In this document: one piece after another, positions 17,291-26,891 of the stretch
Numbering within the stretch: the first letter of the stretch is position 1
How the letters are laid out: each line of letters begins with the position of its first letter
Assembly (NCBI GenBank): GCA_018701215.1
Contig: JABIWH010000023.1
Location: 1 to 64,000 of the forward strand
Length of the DNA: 64,000 nucleotides
Origin: Rhodospirillaceae bacterium
GTDB lineage: Bacteria; Pseudomonadota; Alphaproteobacteria; GCA-2731375
Reading direction: 5' to 3'
Made by a program: the position numbers and the translations under genes
Notes under the pieces: model-generated
The model's input: only the letters and a program-made list of their open reading frames with translations
The model's database searches: none
Told to the model about the DNA's origin: nothing

Positions 17291-18433
17291 TTACCAGCGT
17301 TTGGCGACTTCTTCCAACATCACTTCCGTGGCGCCGCCGCCGATGGCATGCAGGCGGGCATCGCGCACCATGCGTTCGATCGGCAGGTCGCGGACATAGC
17401 CCATGCCGCCATGGAACTGCTGGCAATTATACATCACCTCTTGGGTAACCTCGGCACAATGCGCCTTGACCATGGAGACCTCCTGCACGCAATCGTGGCC
17501 CTGGCTGTCCAGCCAGGCGGCATGATAGAGCAGCTGTTGCGCCGCCACCAATTTGGCATGGGACATGGCCAGGCGCTGGCGGATGCCCTGCTTGTCCATA
17601 AGGGACGCGCCAAAGGCCTCCCGGTTACGCAAATGCTCAATAGTCAGCTCCAGTGCCGTCTGCGCTTCCGAGGTGGCCATGGCGCCGATTGACATGCGCT
17701 CGTTCTGGAAATTCGCCATCACCGCGTAGAAGCCCTTGTTCTCCTCGCCCAGCATGTTCTCGGCAGGCACTCGGCAATCCTCGAAGAACAATTCGGCGGT
17801 GTCGGAACAATGGATGCCGAATTTCTCCAGCTTGCGGCCGATCTTGAAGCCCGGCGTATCACGCTCGACGATGAACATGGAAACGCCCCTCGAACCCTTG
17901 GCATCCGGGTCGGTCTTGGCGGCGACGAAATAGATATCGCCGTAATAGCCATTTGTGATGAACATTTTCGAGCCGTTCAACACCCATTCATCGCCGTCGC
18001 GCACGGCCCGGGTGCGGATGCCGCCAACGTCGGAGCCCGCTGACGGTTCCGTTACCGCAATGGCGCATATTTTCTCACCCGCCATGATGGCCGGCAGATA
18101 TTTGTCGATCTGCTCCTCGCTGCCGGCATAGATCAGATGCGGCGACGACATGGCGGCATGCACCATGCAGGTGACGCTGACCCCGCCATAGGTGGAGCGG
18201 CTTAGTTCCTCGGCCAGGATGATCCAGGCGAAGACATCCATGTTGCTGCCGCCATATTTTTCGGGAAAGCGCAGACCAAAATAGCCCAGCTTGCCCATTT
18301 TCTTCAGCATCTCGCGGGAGACCTTGCCCTCGCGCTCCCAGTCATCGCCATGGGGCTTGATCTCGTTATCGACAAAGCGGCGCAGCTGATCGCGCAACAT
18401 ATTATGCTCTTCATTGAAATAGATCGAGTTCAT
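17291..18433 (-). CDS. Acyl-CoA dehydrogenase with isovaleryl-type active site
   Basis: 380 aa FAD enzyme that oxidises an acyl-CoA to its 2,3-enoyl-CoA. AVTEPSAGSDVGG and the GSKMFITNG strand mark the flavin site. At the position of the medium-chain enzyme's catalytic Glu the text is AIGGGATEVM, so that Glu is missing. A Glu in FQNERMSIG (about residue 245) matches the place used by isovaleryl-CoA and long-chain dehydrogenases. This supports branched-chain activity. The ribosome-binding site AGGAGG is one base from an ATG at 18439 but seven from the ATG at 18433, so the latter is chosen. Confidence 0.93.
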   Translation of the reverse strand: MNSIYFNEEHNMLRDQLRRFVDNEIKPHGDDWEREGKVSREMLKKMGKLGYFGLRFPEKYGGSNMDVFAWIILAEELSRSTYGGVSVTCMVHAAMSSPHLIYAGSEEQIDKYLPAIMAGEKICAIAVTEPSAGSDVGGIRTRAVRDGDEWVLNGSKMFITNGYYGDIYFVAAKTDPDAKGSRGVSMFIVERDTPGFKIGRKLEKFGIHCSDTAELFFEDCRVPAENMLGEENKGFYAVMANFQNERMSIGAMATSEAQTALELTIEHLRNREAFGASLMDKQGIRQRLAMSHAKLVAAQQLLYHAAWLDSQGHDCVQEVSMVKAHCAEVTQEVMYNCQQFHGGMGYVRDLPIERMVRDARLHAIGGGATEVMLEEVAKRW

Positions 18434-18461
18434 GCCCATTCCTCCTAACGGTTCCTCGTTA

Positions 18462-20045
18462 CTAATTAAGCAGTTCTTCGGCGCGCGCTGTAAGCTTGCC
18501 CCGTTGCAGTTTCAGACCATTGGCGCTTTCCGCCATGGGAAAGGCATCGATGGCCAAGAAACGCACGGGCACCTTGTATTTGGCGATACCCGCCAGGCAA
18601 TGATCGCGCAGGGCATCTTCATCCAGGGCGCCGCCGTTGTTGGGAATAATGAAGGCGACGGCGCGGTTGCCGTCAGCCGTGGAGAACGGCGCCACCTTGC
18701 ATTCCGCCACCGATGGATGCTCTTCAAGACGCGCCTCGATCTCCGCCGGGCTGGTCAAAAAACCGCCCAGGCGCAGTACATCGCCAATGCGGGAGAGAAA
18801 GACCACTCGGCCATCCGCCTCCATATAGCCAAGATCGCCGGTACGGAAAAAGCCGTCGTCGCAAAAGGCGGCCTGGTTCGCCGCGTCATCGTTGTCGTAG
18901 CGGTCGAACAGGCCGGGGCTTTTTACTTCCAACTCGCCGGCCTCGCCGGGGGGCAGCAGCGCACCGCTTTCATTATCGCGAACCCGAAAATGGATATCCT
19001 CCGCCGTCGGATAGCCGCCGCCCTGGCCGCGCTCCTCGGCCGGGGCATCGGTATTCTGGCAGGTAATCAACGCCTGCTGCTCGGAAGAACCATAAACGCC
19101 GACAAAGGTCACGCCACGGGCATCGCCCTCGGTCACGATGCTGTCCAGGGCAGCGTTGAAGGCGGCGAAACCGCACAGGCGCAGGCTGGGAAAAGGTGCC
19201 TTGCCCGCTGTTGCCGCCAGGATCAGATGGAACAGATCATCGCTGCCAAAGATATGCGTGATCTTGTGCTGTTGGATCAACCGGCCCGCCTCGACAGGAT
19301 CGAAGACGGGGATGGAAATCATCGGCCGGCCCGCCGCCAAGGTGGTCATGGCCAACGCGAAGCCGAACACACCGCAAAACGGCAGCGAGGCCAGACTGAC
19401 CGCATCCGGCTCGCAAAAGCCAGAGGCATCGGCGACGATGCGGGCCTGATCGGCGATGGAATGCTGGGTATGAACCACCAGTTTCGGCCGTTTCGTGGTG
19501 CCGGAAGTCGTGAATATTATGCAGTCGGCATCGCGGCCCCCGTCGCCGTCAAAACGATCCTTACACGCATCCAGATCCGTATAGGAGACCAGCCGGCGAT
19601 CCGGCCCTGCCAAATCTGGCTGCCCGCCGTCTTCGCCGTACAGCACCAGGGTCTCGACCGCCGACAGCGCACTGGCGTCGATCTCGCTCAAAATGGCCAT
19701 GAAATCGATAGCCTTGAAGTCCGGCCACAGCACCAACAGCTTGGCGCCTGATCGTTCAATGATATCACCGACTTCAACCGCCCTGAACCGTGGATTGACC
19801 GAAACCACCACGGCGCCCAGGCGGGCACAGGCCAGAGACAGCACCAGCCAGGCCGGCACATTGGGCAGCCAAAGCGCCACCCGGTCACCCTCGCCGACCT
19901 CCAAGCCTGCCAAACCGCCCGCGACCCGGCGGCTGGCTTCCAGCAATTCGCCGTAGCTGACCGCAACATCACCATCAATGATCGCGGACGCCGCGCCGGG
20001 CTGGCGCGCCACCATTTCGATCAGGCTGTCGTTACGTTCAAGCAC
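18462..20045 (-). CDS. AMP-forming acyl-CoA synthetase (ANL superfamily)
   Basis: 527 aa ANL-family ligase. It carries the phosphate loop as FTTSGTTKRPKLVVH (K-R in place of the more common G-K), GVYGSSEQ in the adenylate region, RTGDLGYMEADGRVVFLSR, and the hinge and lysine near RLGGFLTSPAEIE. The C-terminal acid-activating Lys is suggested by the SANGLKLQRGKL text. The start is a GTG at 20045, 12 bases after the upstream crotonase-family gene, without a strong ribosome-binding site. It is one of three ligases in this operon, which suggests several related acids are activated. The substrate cannot be told. Confidence 0.87.
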   Translation of the reverse strand: MLERNDSLIEMVARQPGAASAIIDGDVAVSYGELLEASRRVAGGLAGLEVGEGDRVALWLPNVPAWLVLSLACARLGAVVVSVNPRFRAVEVGDIIERSGAKLLVLWPDFKAIDFMAILSEIDASALSAVETLVLYGEDGGQPDLAGPDRRLVSYTDLDACKDRFDGDGGRDADCIIFTTSGTTKRPKLVVHTQHSIADQARIVADASGFCEPDAVSLASLPFCGVFGFALAMTTLAAGRPMISIPVFDPVEAGRLIQQHKITHIFGSDDLFHLILAATAGKAPFPSLRLCGFAAFNAALDSIVTEGDARGVTFVGVYGSSEQQALITCQNTDAPAEERGQGGGYPTAEDIHFRVRDNESGALLPPGEAGELEVKSPGLFDRYDNDDAANQAAFCDDGFFRTGDLGYMEADGRVVFLSRIGDVLRLGGFLTSPAEIEARLEEHPSVAECKVAPFSTADGNRAVAFIIPNNGGALDEDALRDHCLAGIAKYKVPVRFLAIDAFPMAESANGLKLQRGKLTARAEELLN

Positions 20046-20057
20046 GGCTTCGTCCAG

Positions 20058-20858
20058 CTATCGCTTTCTGTTCAGGAAGGCGTTCAGGCGTTCTTTGTGC
20101 TCGTCGCCACGGAACAAGTAATTTTGCACGATCATCTCGTATTCCAGGCAGGATTCCAGATCCATGGTCTCGCCACGGAACAGGGCCATCTTGGTAAACG
20201 CGGTCGCGCGCCGGGGCGAAGCGTCAATCATCGCCTGGGCCGTCCGTTCGGCCGCCGCCCGCAGCTGATCCGCCGGCACGACCTCGGTGAACAGGCCCAA
20301 TTCGCGGCCCTCTTCGGCCTCGACGGTGGCGCCAGTCAGCATCAGCTGCGAAGCCCGCATGGTACCCACCAGGCGGGGCAGCAAATAGGTACAACCCATG
20401 TCGGCGCCCGAGGCCCCCATGCGGCCAAAGGCGAAATAATAACTGGCCTTCGGTGCCGCGATGGCGACATCACAGGCCAGCGCCAGCGAGGCGCCGCCGC
20501 CCACTGCCGGGCCATTGACGGCGGCGATAATCGGCAGGTCCAGGGCGCGCATGCGCTTGATCATCCGGTTGACGCCGCGCAGGACCAGATATTGCCAGTC
20601 CATATCGACCTCTTCGATGACAAGGACGCTGCCCAACTGGGCGCCGCCGCAAAACACCGGGCCGTTGCCGGTCAGGATGATGACCCGGCAATCGGGGTCA
20701 TCCTCCAGTTGGTCCAGGGCCGCATTCATCGCCTCGGCGAAATCCAAACTAAGCGGATTGCGAATTTCCGGGCGGTTCAGGGTTATGCGGCCGATACCGT
20801 CTTCCTGGCTAACCAGCAGTTCCGGCGCCGTGGTATCTGTTTGTCTTGCTTCGCTCAT
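20058..20858 (-). CDS. Enoyl-CoA hydratase/isomerase family protein lacking both usual glutamates
   Basis: 266 aa crotonase-fold protein. The oxyanion-hole regions are clear (GPVFCGGAQLG and AAVNGPAVGGGASLALACD). By memory alignment with rat enoyl-CoA hydratase, the first catalytic Glu is Ser (GGASLA) and the second falls in FGRMGAS, so neither hydratase Glu is present. An Asp in GADMGCTYL lies where dienoyl-CoA isomerases have theirs. Isomerase or other chemistry is therefore more likely than plain hydration. The ATG at 20858 with GGAGG seven bases upstream is preferred over a start 49 codons earlier. It sits between two ligase genes of the operon. Confidence 0.85.
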   Translation of the reverse strand: MSEARQTDTTAPELLVSQEDGIGRITLNRPEIRNPLSLDFAEAMNAALDQLEDDPDCRVIILTGNGPVFCGGAQLGSVLVIEEVDMDWQYLVLRGVNRMIKRMRALDLPIIAAVNGPAVGGGASLALACDVAIAAPKASYYFAFGRMGASGADMGCTYLLPRLVGTMRASQLMLTGATVEAEEGRELGLFTEVVPADQLRAAAERTAQAMIDASPRRATAFTKMALFRGETMDLESCLEYEMIVQNYLFRGDEHKERLNAFLNRKR

Positions 20859-20875
20859 GATGTGTCCTCCTATTT

Positions 20876-22402
20876 CTATATCTTCGCCGTTTGCCACAAT
20901 TCGCGCAACGCGAAGCGGCGGATCTTGCCTGATGCGGTCAGCGGCAAACTCTCCGTGAAGGTAATGCCGCGCGGCACTTTGTAGCGGGACAGCTCGCGGC
21001 GGCAATATTCCAGGATCGCATCGCCGTTTCGGGCCGCGTCCGGCGCGGGCACCACGAAGGCCTGGATATCCTCGCCACGGACCTCGTCCGGTATGCCGAT
21101 CACCGCCGCCGCCTGCACCGATGGGTGCGCGAACAGCACATTTTCGACTTCCTTGGGAAAGACGTTGTAGCCGTTGGCGACAATCATGTCCTTGATCCGG
21201 TCCAGGATGAAAATATTGCCGTGTTCGTCGATGCGGCCCACATCACCGGTATGCAGCCAGCCATCCGCCAAAGTAGCCGCCGTCAGCTCCGGCTGGCCCC
21301 AATACTCGGTCATGAGAGTATCGCACCTGAATTGCAGTTCGCCCGGCTCCCCCGCGGGCACGGGGTTTCCATCACGGTCCCGCAGCCGTACTTCGATGCC
21401 ATCCAGCACCACGCCGCAGGAGCCATCGGGCGACGGCACGCTGGGCCGTTGCACGCAGGCCACGGTGCAGATTTCGGTCAGGCCATAGCTTTCCACGGTG
21501 TCGATACCAATGTCGTTCTTTAGACGGTGGACTAGGGACACCGGCACCGGCCCGCCGCCCACATCAATCAGGCGCAGGCTGGAGAGGTCACGCCCGGCCA
21601 GACGGCCGGCTTGGAACATCTGCACGAACATCAAGGGCACCCCAGCCAGCACCGTAATGCGGTGCCCCTCGATCAAGTCCAACGCCGTATCCGCATCGAA
21701 TTCCGGCAAGACGAACATGCGGCCACGGGCCAGCGCGCAATAGAGGAAATCATAGCTGTAACCAAACAGATGGAACGACGGCAGAACGGTCAAAAACCGG
21801 TCGTTGGCGTCATAACCCAGGACGTCCATGGTCATGCGCGCATTGGCGATCAGCTGGCGATGGCCAAGGACAATGCCCTTCGGCGCCCCGGTGGTGCCGG
21901 AACTATAGACAATCATGGCCGGCGCATCAGGCCGGCTGCGGGGGGCGAGGACACGGCCCGGCGCCTCGGCCAGGGCGGCCTCGTAATCCCGCCAGCCGGC
22001 GCCCGGCACCGCGTCGCCGCAGGACAGGCGCAGCACCACATCGTCCGAGAACATGTCGTTGGGCAGGGCGGTACCGGGATCATTGGCGACAATACCCCGT
22101 GGCTGGCAATCGGCGAACAAAGCCCCGGTTTCCCGCGCGGTGCTCAAGGTATTGATGGGCACGGCGATGACGCCGGCAATGGCGCAGCCGATAAAAAACT
22201 CGTACAGCGCCCGCGAATTGCCCATGAAACAGGCGACCCGGTCACCGGGCGCGATACCCGCCGCGATCAGAACAGCGGCGAAGCGCGAGGCCTGCTCGTA
22301 AGTCTCGCCATAGGAGCTGGCGGTGCCATCGGTGAAGACAAGATGCACCGCCTCGTCTTCCTCCGCCGCCGCCCTAGCGAAGACCGCGTCGATGGTTTCC
22401 AT
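20876..22402 (-). CDS. AMP-forming fatty-acid/acyl-CoA ligase
   Basis: 508 aa ANL ligase. YSSGTTGAPKGIVLGH is the phosphate loop, ESYGLTEIC the adenine-side motif, LHTGDVGRIDEHGNIFILDR the Asp-Arg region, and MIVANGYNVFPKEVENVL the hinge. LTASGKIRRFALRE at the C-terminus holds the catalytic lysine of the first half-reaction. All core residues look intact, with length typical of medium-chain ligases. It begins at the ATG at 22402, 26 bases after the neighbouring enoyl-CoA hydratase-family gene, and ends 17 bases before the next crotonase-family gene. The substrate is unknown; the company of a carboxylase and lyase suggests a branched acid. Confidence 0.9.
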   Translation of the reverse strand: METIDAVFARAAAEEDEAVHLVFTDGTASSYGETYEQASRFAAVLIAAGIAPGDRVACFMGNSRALYEFFIGCAIAGVIAVPINTLSTARETGALFADCQPRGIVANDPGTALPNDMFSDDVVLRLSCGDAVPGAGWRDYEAALAEAPGRVLAPRSRPDAPAMIVYSSGTTGAPKGIVLGHRQLIANARMTMDVLGYDANDRFLTVLPSFHLFGYSYDFLYCALARGRMFVLPEFDADTALDLIEGHRITVLAGVPLMFVQMFQAGRLAGRDLSSLRLIDVGGGPVPVSLVHRLKNDIGIDTVESYGLTEICTVACVQRPSVPSPDGSCGVVLDGIEVRLRDRDGNPVPAGEPGELQFRCDTLMTEYWGQPELTAATLADGWLHTGDVGRIDEHGNIFILDRIKDMIVANGYNVFPKEVENVLFAHPSVQAAAVIGIPDEVRGEDIQAFVVPAPDAARNGDAILEYCRRELSRYKVPRGITFTESLPLTASGKIRRFALRELWQTAKI

Positions 22403-22428
22403 CGCGACTTTTCCCTAGCGGCCTTTCC

Positions 22429-23214
22429 TTACCGGCCTTTCCAGACCGGTGGGCGCTTCTCGGCAAATGCCCGCGCGCCCTCCTGGGCATCCTCGGAGGT
22501 ATAGGCCGGCTGATACAGACGCCAGGCCAGTTCCGCGCCCGCATCGCAGCCCGCCGACATCGCCGCCAGAATAGCCGCCTTGCCGCAGGTCACGGACAGC
22601 GGCGCGTTGTCGCGGATTTTCTCGGCCAGTTCCTGGGCCCTTGCGCGTACCGCGTCGCCGTCCGGTTCCAGGTAATTGATATAACCCAGCTCGTGAAAAC
22701 GCTCGATCGGATAGAGGTCGCCGGTCAGGACCATCTCCATCAACACCGGCTGCGGCAGCATCCAGACCAGCGGCATGCCCCAAGGGGAACCACGGCCGAT
22801 CTTGCTTTCGGTAATGCCGATCTTGGTACCTGCCATGGCCACGCGCATATCGCAATTGAGCGAGAACATCATGCCGCCGGCCATCAGATGGCCGGTCATG
22901 GCCGCGATGATCGGCACTCGGACGTGACGCATGCGTTTTTGGAACGGATCGCGCATGAAGGTCAGGATATCCTCGCCGGTTTCAGCCTTTTTCTGCGCGG
23001 TTTCCTTCAGGTCCATGCCGGCGCAAAATGTGCCGCAATCAGCGGAGGTGAAGATCACCACGCGGATATCCGGGTTCAGGTCGATGTCTTCCCAGATCTT
23101 GTTCAGGCCGTTGGAGACGGCGATGTTCATGGCGTTGCGCTGTTCGGGGCGGTTGATGGTCACCGTGGCGATGCCGTCGGTGACATCGAATAGCAGTTCG
23201 TTGCCTTCACTCAT
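22429..23214 (-). CDS. Enoyl-CoA hydratase/isomerase family protein
   Basis: 261 aa crotonase-family protein. RPEQRNAMN, CGTFCAGMDL and MTGHLMAGGMMFSLNCD mark the CoA and oxyanion sites. The first hydratase Glu position is Met (GGMMFS), while the second is kept in GITESKIGRG. It is closely similar in motifs and in its end (EDAQEG-RAFAEKRPPVWK) to the gene at 40223-40990. In the carboxylase operon it is a candidate for a methylglutaconyl-CoA hydratase-like step, but one missing Glu makes that uncertain. The ATG at 23214 overlaps the biotin carboxylase stop by four bases (ATGA), so translation is coupled; an upstream start 37 codons earlier is less likely. Confidence 0.88.
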   Translation of the reverse strand: MSEGNELLFDVTDGIATVTINRPEQRNAMNIAVSNGLNKIWEDIDLNPDIRVVIFTSADCGTFCAGMDLKETAQKKAETGEDILTFMRDPFQKRMRHVRVPIIAAMTGHLMAGGMMFSLNCDMRVAMAGTKIGITESKIGRGSPWGMPLVWMLPQPVLMEMVLTGDLYPIERFHELGYINYLEPDGDAVRARAQELAEKIRDNAPLSVTCGKAAILAAMSAGCDAGAELAWRLYQPAYTSEDAQEGARAFAEKRPPVWKGR

Positions 23215-25232
23215 GTGTTTGATCCTTCTTCCTGAATATCCAGCGGCTCGACTTCCGCGATGAACGCATGCCGCTCGACCATGTCGCCCTCGGCGCAGGT
23301 CAGTGCCGCCAGCACGCCGTCGCAAGGCGCGGTCAGGCGGATTTCCATCTTCATGCTCTCCTGGACGACCAGAACATCCCCCGTTTTGACATGATCGCCA
23401 ACGGCGGCCAGAACCTTGGTGACATTGCCCATGACCGGCGCCAGCACGCGGCCCTCCACCGCCGCCGCATCAGCCTGCCAACCGTCGGCATACAGCGAAA
23501 CCCGCGCCGCCGCGGTGCCAAAGGCAGCATGCAGGTGCACCATATCGTCCGCACAGACCGCGCGCACGATTTGAACCTCATCACCAAAGGTCACGCTGTA
23601 GGCGTCATCGCCCAGGGCTACCAGTGTCATGGCCAGAGTATTCTGTTCAACACGGACGGACATGCCGCCATTTTGAGTAACAGGGGAAAAAGCCACGTCG
23701 CCGCTTTCCGCGTCAAAGCCGACCTGCAGGCTTGGCGCATGACTGGCGCGCACCTGGCCCTGGCCCAAACGCCAGTTCGTGAAGCCATCCCGGCCTTGCC
23801 ATGGGTCGCTGTCAGGGCCGCTACGGTAGTGTAACATCGCCACCGCGCCGGCGAGAGCGAACAGCTCGTCCGCCGGCCGTTCGGCGGCCGATTGATTGGC
23901 GGTCACCTCGCGGTCGATCAAGGCCGTGTCCATGCGGCCGTCCGCGACCTCATCGCGGGCCAGCAAATCCGTTAGGAAAGCCAAATTTGTCGGGACGCCA
24001 AAGACGGCTGTCTCGGCCAAGGCCGCGCGCAATTGGCCCAACGCCGCCGACCGGTCATCGCCATGGCAAATGATCTTGCCCAGCATGCAATCGTAAAACG
24101 GCCCGATTTCCTCCCCCGCCCCAACACCCATGTCCGCCCGCACCGGGGGTTTGGGCAGATCAATACGCCGCACCATACCCGTGGCCGGGGCGAAGCCGTT
24201 GGCCGAATCTTCGGCATAGAGCCGGGCCTGCATGGCATGGCCACGGATCACGATCTGATCCTGGCTCAAGGGCAGACCTGCGCCGTCGGCAATACGCAAC
24301 TGCCAGGCCACCAGGTCCAGACCGGTGACGGCCTCGGTCACCGGGTGTTCCACCTGCAGGCGCGGGTTGACCTCCAGGAAGAAGAACTCATCTCCCGTCA
24401 CTAAAAATTCCGCCGTGGCCAATCCGCGCAGTTTCGCGTGTGCCGCCAGGCGACAGGCGGCATCGAGAATATTCTGCCGCAGATCCCGCGCCAGGCCGGC
24501 AACGGGCGCTTCCTCAACGACCTTTTGATGGCGCCGCTGTAGCGAGCATTCCCGGTCGAACAGATGCATCGCGGCACCGCTGCCATCGCCCGCCAATTGC
24601 ACCTCCACATGGCGTGGCCGGTCCAGATATTGCTCCACCAACAAATCAGCCCGGCCAAACGAGGCCTTGGCCTCGCGCATGGCGGAGGCGATGTTTTCGC
24701 CCAGATCATCAGCTTCGCGCACCACGCGGATACCACGCCCGCCACCGCCCGCTGCCGCCTTTAACAACAGCGGCGGCTGCATGCTGGCAACCATGGCCGC
24801 GATACCGGCCTCGTCGTCACTGGCCAGATCACCGCCGGGAATAACAGGGATACCGAGCGCCGCCGCCTCGCGCTTGGCCTGCAATTTGTCCCCAAACCGC
24901 GCCAGGGTGTCCGCCGTGGGCCCGACAAAGATCAAGCCGGCCTCTTCCACGGCGCTGGCGAAGTCCGGCGTTTCCGACAGGAAACCGATACCGGGATGCA
25001 CCGCGTCGGCGCCGACGGTCTTGGCCGCCGCGATGATCGCCGGGATATTGAGATAGCTTTCCGAGGCCGGGCCGCCGCCGACCTCGATGGACTGGCCGAT
25101 TTGGCGCACATGGGCGGCCTGGCGGTCGGTGCGGGAATGCACCGTGGCAACGTCCATGCCCAAGGCCTTGGCGGTGCGGGCAATGCGGCAAGCGCTGTCA
25201 CCACGATTGGCGATAAGGAGCTTCTTGATCAT
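23211..25232 (-). CDS. Acyl-CoA carboxylase alpha subunit (biotin carboxylase plus biotin carrier)
   Basis: 673 aa biotin-dependent subunit. It begins MIKKLLIANRGDSACRIARTA (biotin carboxylase fold) and contains AAAGGGGRGIRVV (ATP-grasp loop), EVNPRLQVEHPVTEAV and GHAMQARLYAEDS. The C-terminal biotin carrier domain has ESMKME, with the biotinylated Lys at about residue 628; Ser replaces the usual Ala of AMKM. This architecture is shared by methylcrotonyl-, geranyl- and propionyl-CoA carboxylases. The ATG at 25232 removes a spurious 22-residue extension. It lies 10 bases after the carboxyltransferase gene, so the two make one enzyme. Confidence 0.94.
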   Translation of the reverse strand: MIKKLLIANRGDSACRIARTAKALGMDVATVHSRTDRQAAHVRQIGQSIEVGGGPASESYLNIPAIIAAAKTVGADAVHPGIGFLSETPDFASAVEEAGLIFVGPTADTLARFGDKLQAKREAAALGIPVIPGGDLASDDEAGIAAMVASMQPPLLLKAAAGGGGRGIRVVREADDLGENIASAMREAKASFGRADLLVEQYLDRPRHVEVQLAGDGSGAAMHLFDRECSLQRRHQKVVEEAPVAGLARDLRQNILDAACRLAAHAKLRGLATAEFLVTGDEFFFLEVNPRLQVEHPVTEAVTGLDLVAWQLRIADGAGLPLSQDQIVIRGHAMQARLYAEDSANGFAPATGMVRRIDLPKPPVRADMGVGAGEEIGPFYDCMLGKIICHGDDRSAALGQLRAALAETAVFGVPTNLAFLTDLLARDEVADGRMDTALIDREVTANQSAAERPADELFALAGAVAMLHYRSGPDSDPWQGRDGFTNWRLGQGQVRASHAPSLQVGFDAESGDVAFSPVTQNGGMSVRVEQNTLAMTLVALGDDAYSVTFGDEVQIVRAVCADDMVHLHAAFGTAAARVSLYADGWQADAAAVEGRVLAPVMGNVTKVLAAVGDHVKTGDVLVVQESMKMEIRLTAPCDGVLAALTCAEGDMVERHAFIAEVEPLDIQEEGSNT

Positions 25233-25242
25233 GGCCGCGCCC

Positions 25243-26874
25243 TTAAATCCGCAACACGCCGAAGGGCGAGGCCTGGGCCGGCGCGCGGGCCGCCACATCC
25301 AGCAACAAGGTCATCACCTCGCGGGTTTCCGCCGGGTCGAGAATATTGTCGATCCACAGATTGGCCGCGTAATTGTACATCGAGGCGAACGCCTCGAAAT
25401 CATCGCGGATCGGCTGCTTGAATTTTTCCTCGTCCGCCTCGGTCCATGGCAGGCCGTCGCGGGCGAATTTCTGCCGCTGCACCATGGCCAGCGTCATGGC
25501 CGCCTGTTCCGGGCCCATCAGGGCGGCGCGGCCATTGGGCCAGCCAAACGAGAAGGTCGGCTCGAACGGGCGGGCGCACATGGCCATATAGCCCGCGCCA
25601 TAGGACTTGCCGATGATGATGTTGTATTTCGGTACATTGGCCGAAGCCATGGCCGTGATCATCTTGGCGCCGTCTTTCGAGATGCCGCCGTGCTCCGCCT
25701 CGCGCCCGACCATGAAGCCGGAATTATCAGCCAGGAACAGCAGCGGGATATCCTGCTTGCAGCAGATATCAATGAAGTGCACCGCTTTTTTGGCGCTTTC
25801 GGAAAAGATCACCCCCGCATTGGCCAGAATGCCGACCTGAAAGCCGCCAATATAGGCGAAACCACACAACAGGCTGTCGCCGTAGCGCCCTTTGAATTCA
25901 TCGAAATAGCTGTCATCCAGCAGGCGGGCCAGGATCTCCCGCGTATCGGCGGGATGGCGTGGATCTTCGGGGATCAGGCCGTGGATCTCGGCCGGATCAT
26001 AGCGCGGGGGCTTGGGCGCGCGCACGGGACGTTCCAGGCTGGGCCGGCGGCAGGTATCACCAACCAGATTGCGCACCGTGGCCATGGCGTGGCGGTCGTT
26101 CTCCACCAGATAATCGGTGACGCCGCTGGTCTCCGAATGCATCAGCGCCCCGCCCAGGGTCTCGCGGTCGACTTCCTCTCCCGTGGCGGCGTATGTCAGC
26201 TCCGGCCCGCCCAGGTGCATATAGCCCTGTTCCCGGACGATCACGGCCAGATCGCACAACGCCGGCACATAGGCGCCGCCGGCGGTACACGCGCCATGCA
26301 CCACGGCTATTTGCGGAATGCCCTCGGCCGATTGCCGCACAATCTGGTTGAAGACGCTGCCATATTGGCCCGAGTCCGGGAAAATGCCCGGCTGTTCCGG
26401 CAGATTGGCGCCGCCGCTGTCAACTAAGGTGATGTTGGGCAAGCGATGCTGCCAGGCGATTTTCTGAGCGCGGACGTGTTTCTTGGCCGTCATGGCAAAA
26501 TAGGTGCCGCCCTTCACCGGGGCATCATTGGCGATGATCATGCAGCTGACGCCCTTGACCTGGCCGATGCCGGTGATAATTCCGGCACCAGGGGGGACGC
26601 CGTCATACATATCGACGCCCGCCAGATCGCCCAGTTCCATAAACGGCGAGCCCGGGTCCAACAGCACATCGATACGGTCGCGGGGCAGCAGCTTGCCTGC
26701 GGCCATATGGCGCTGCTTGGCCTTTTCACCAGAGCTTTCATGTTCACCCCGGCGGCGGTGCAATTCGTCCATCAAGGCGCCAAACGCAGCGCGGTTGCGG
26801 CTGAAATCTTCCGAAGCCGTGGAGATTTGGGATTGAATTAAGGCCAATGGGTCAACTCCAAAGCGGGGCATCAT
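25243..26874 (-). CDS. Acyl-CoA carboxylase beta subunit (carboxyltransferase)
   Basis: 543 aa carboxyltransferase that moves CO2 from biotin to an acyl-CoA. It contains DSGGANLPEQ, HGACTAGGAYVPALCD (oxyanion hole) and KSYGAGYMAMC with FSFGWPNGRAALMGPEQAA at the C-terminal half. The general form is methylcrotonyl-CoA carboxylase-like, but the segment GGPELTYAATGEEV differs from GPPLVKAATGE of methylcrotonyl and from GPDVVKTVTGE of propionyl enzymes as I remember them. Substrate choice is therefore open (3-methylcrotonyl-, geranyl- or another beta-methyl enoyl-CoA). It is the first gene of the minus-strand operon, just downstream of the TetR operator-like palindrome. Confidence 0.93.
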   Translation of the reverse strand: MMPRFGVDPLALIQSQISTASEDFSRNRAAFGALMDELHRRRGEHESSGEKAKQRHMAAGKLLPRDRIDVLLDPGSPFMELGDLAGVDMYDGVPPGAGIITGIGQVKGVSCMIIANDAPVKGGTYFAMTAKKHVRAQKIAWQHRLPNITLVDSGGANLPEQPGIFPDSGQYGSVFNQIVRQSAEGIPQIAVVHGACTAGGAYVPALCDLAVIVREQGYMHLGGPELTYAATGEEVDRETLGGALMHSETSGVTDYLVENDRHAMATVRNLVGDTCRRPSLERPVRAPKPPRYDPAEIHGLIPEDPRHPADTREILARLLDDSYFDEFKGRYGDSLLCGFAYIGGFQVGILANAGVIFSESAKKAVHFIDICCKQDIPLLFLADNSGFMVGREAEHGGISKDGAKMITAMASANVPKYNIIIGKSYGAGYMAMCARPFEPTFSFGWPNGRAALMGPEQAAMTLAMVQRQKFARDGLPWTEADEEKFKQPIRDDFEAFASMYNYAANLWIDNILDPAETREVMTLLLDVAARAPAQASPFGVLRI

Positions 26875-26891
26875 TTCGCGGCTTGATTTTT

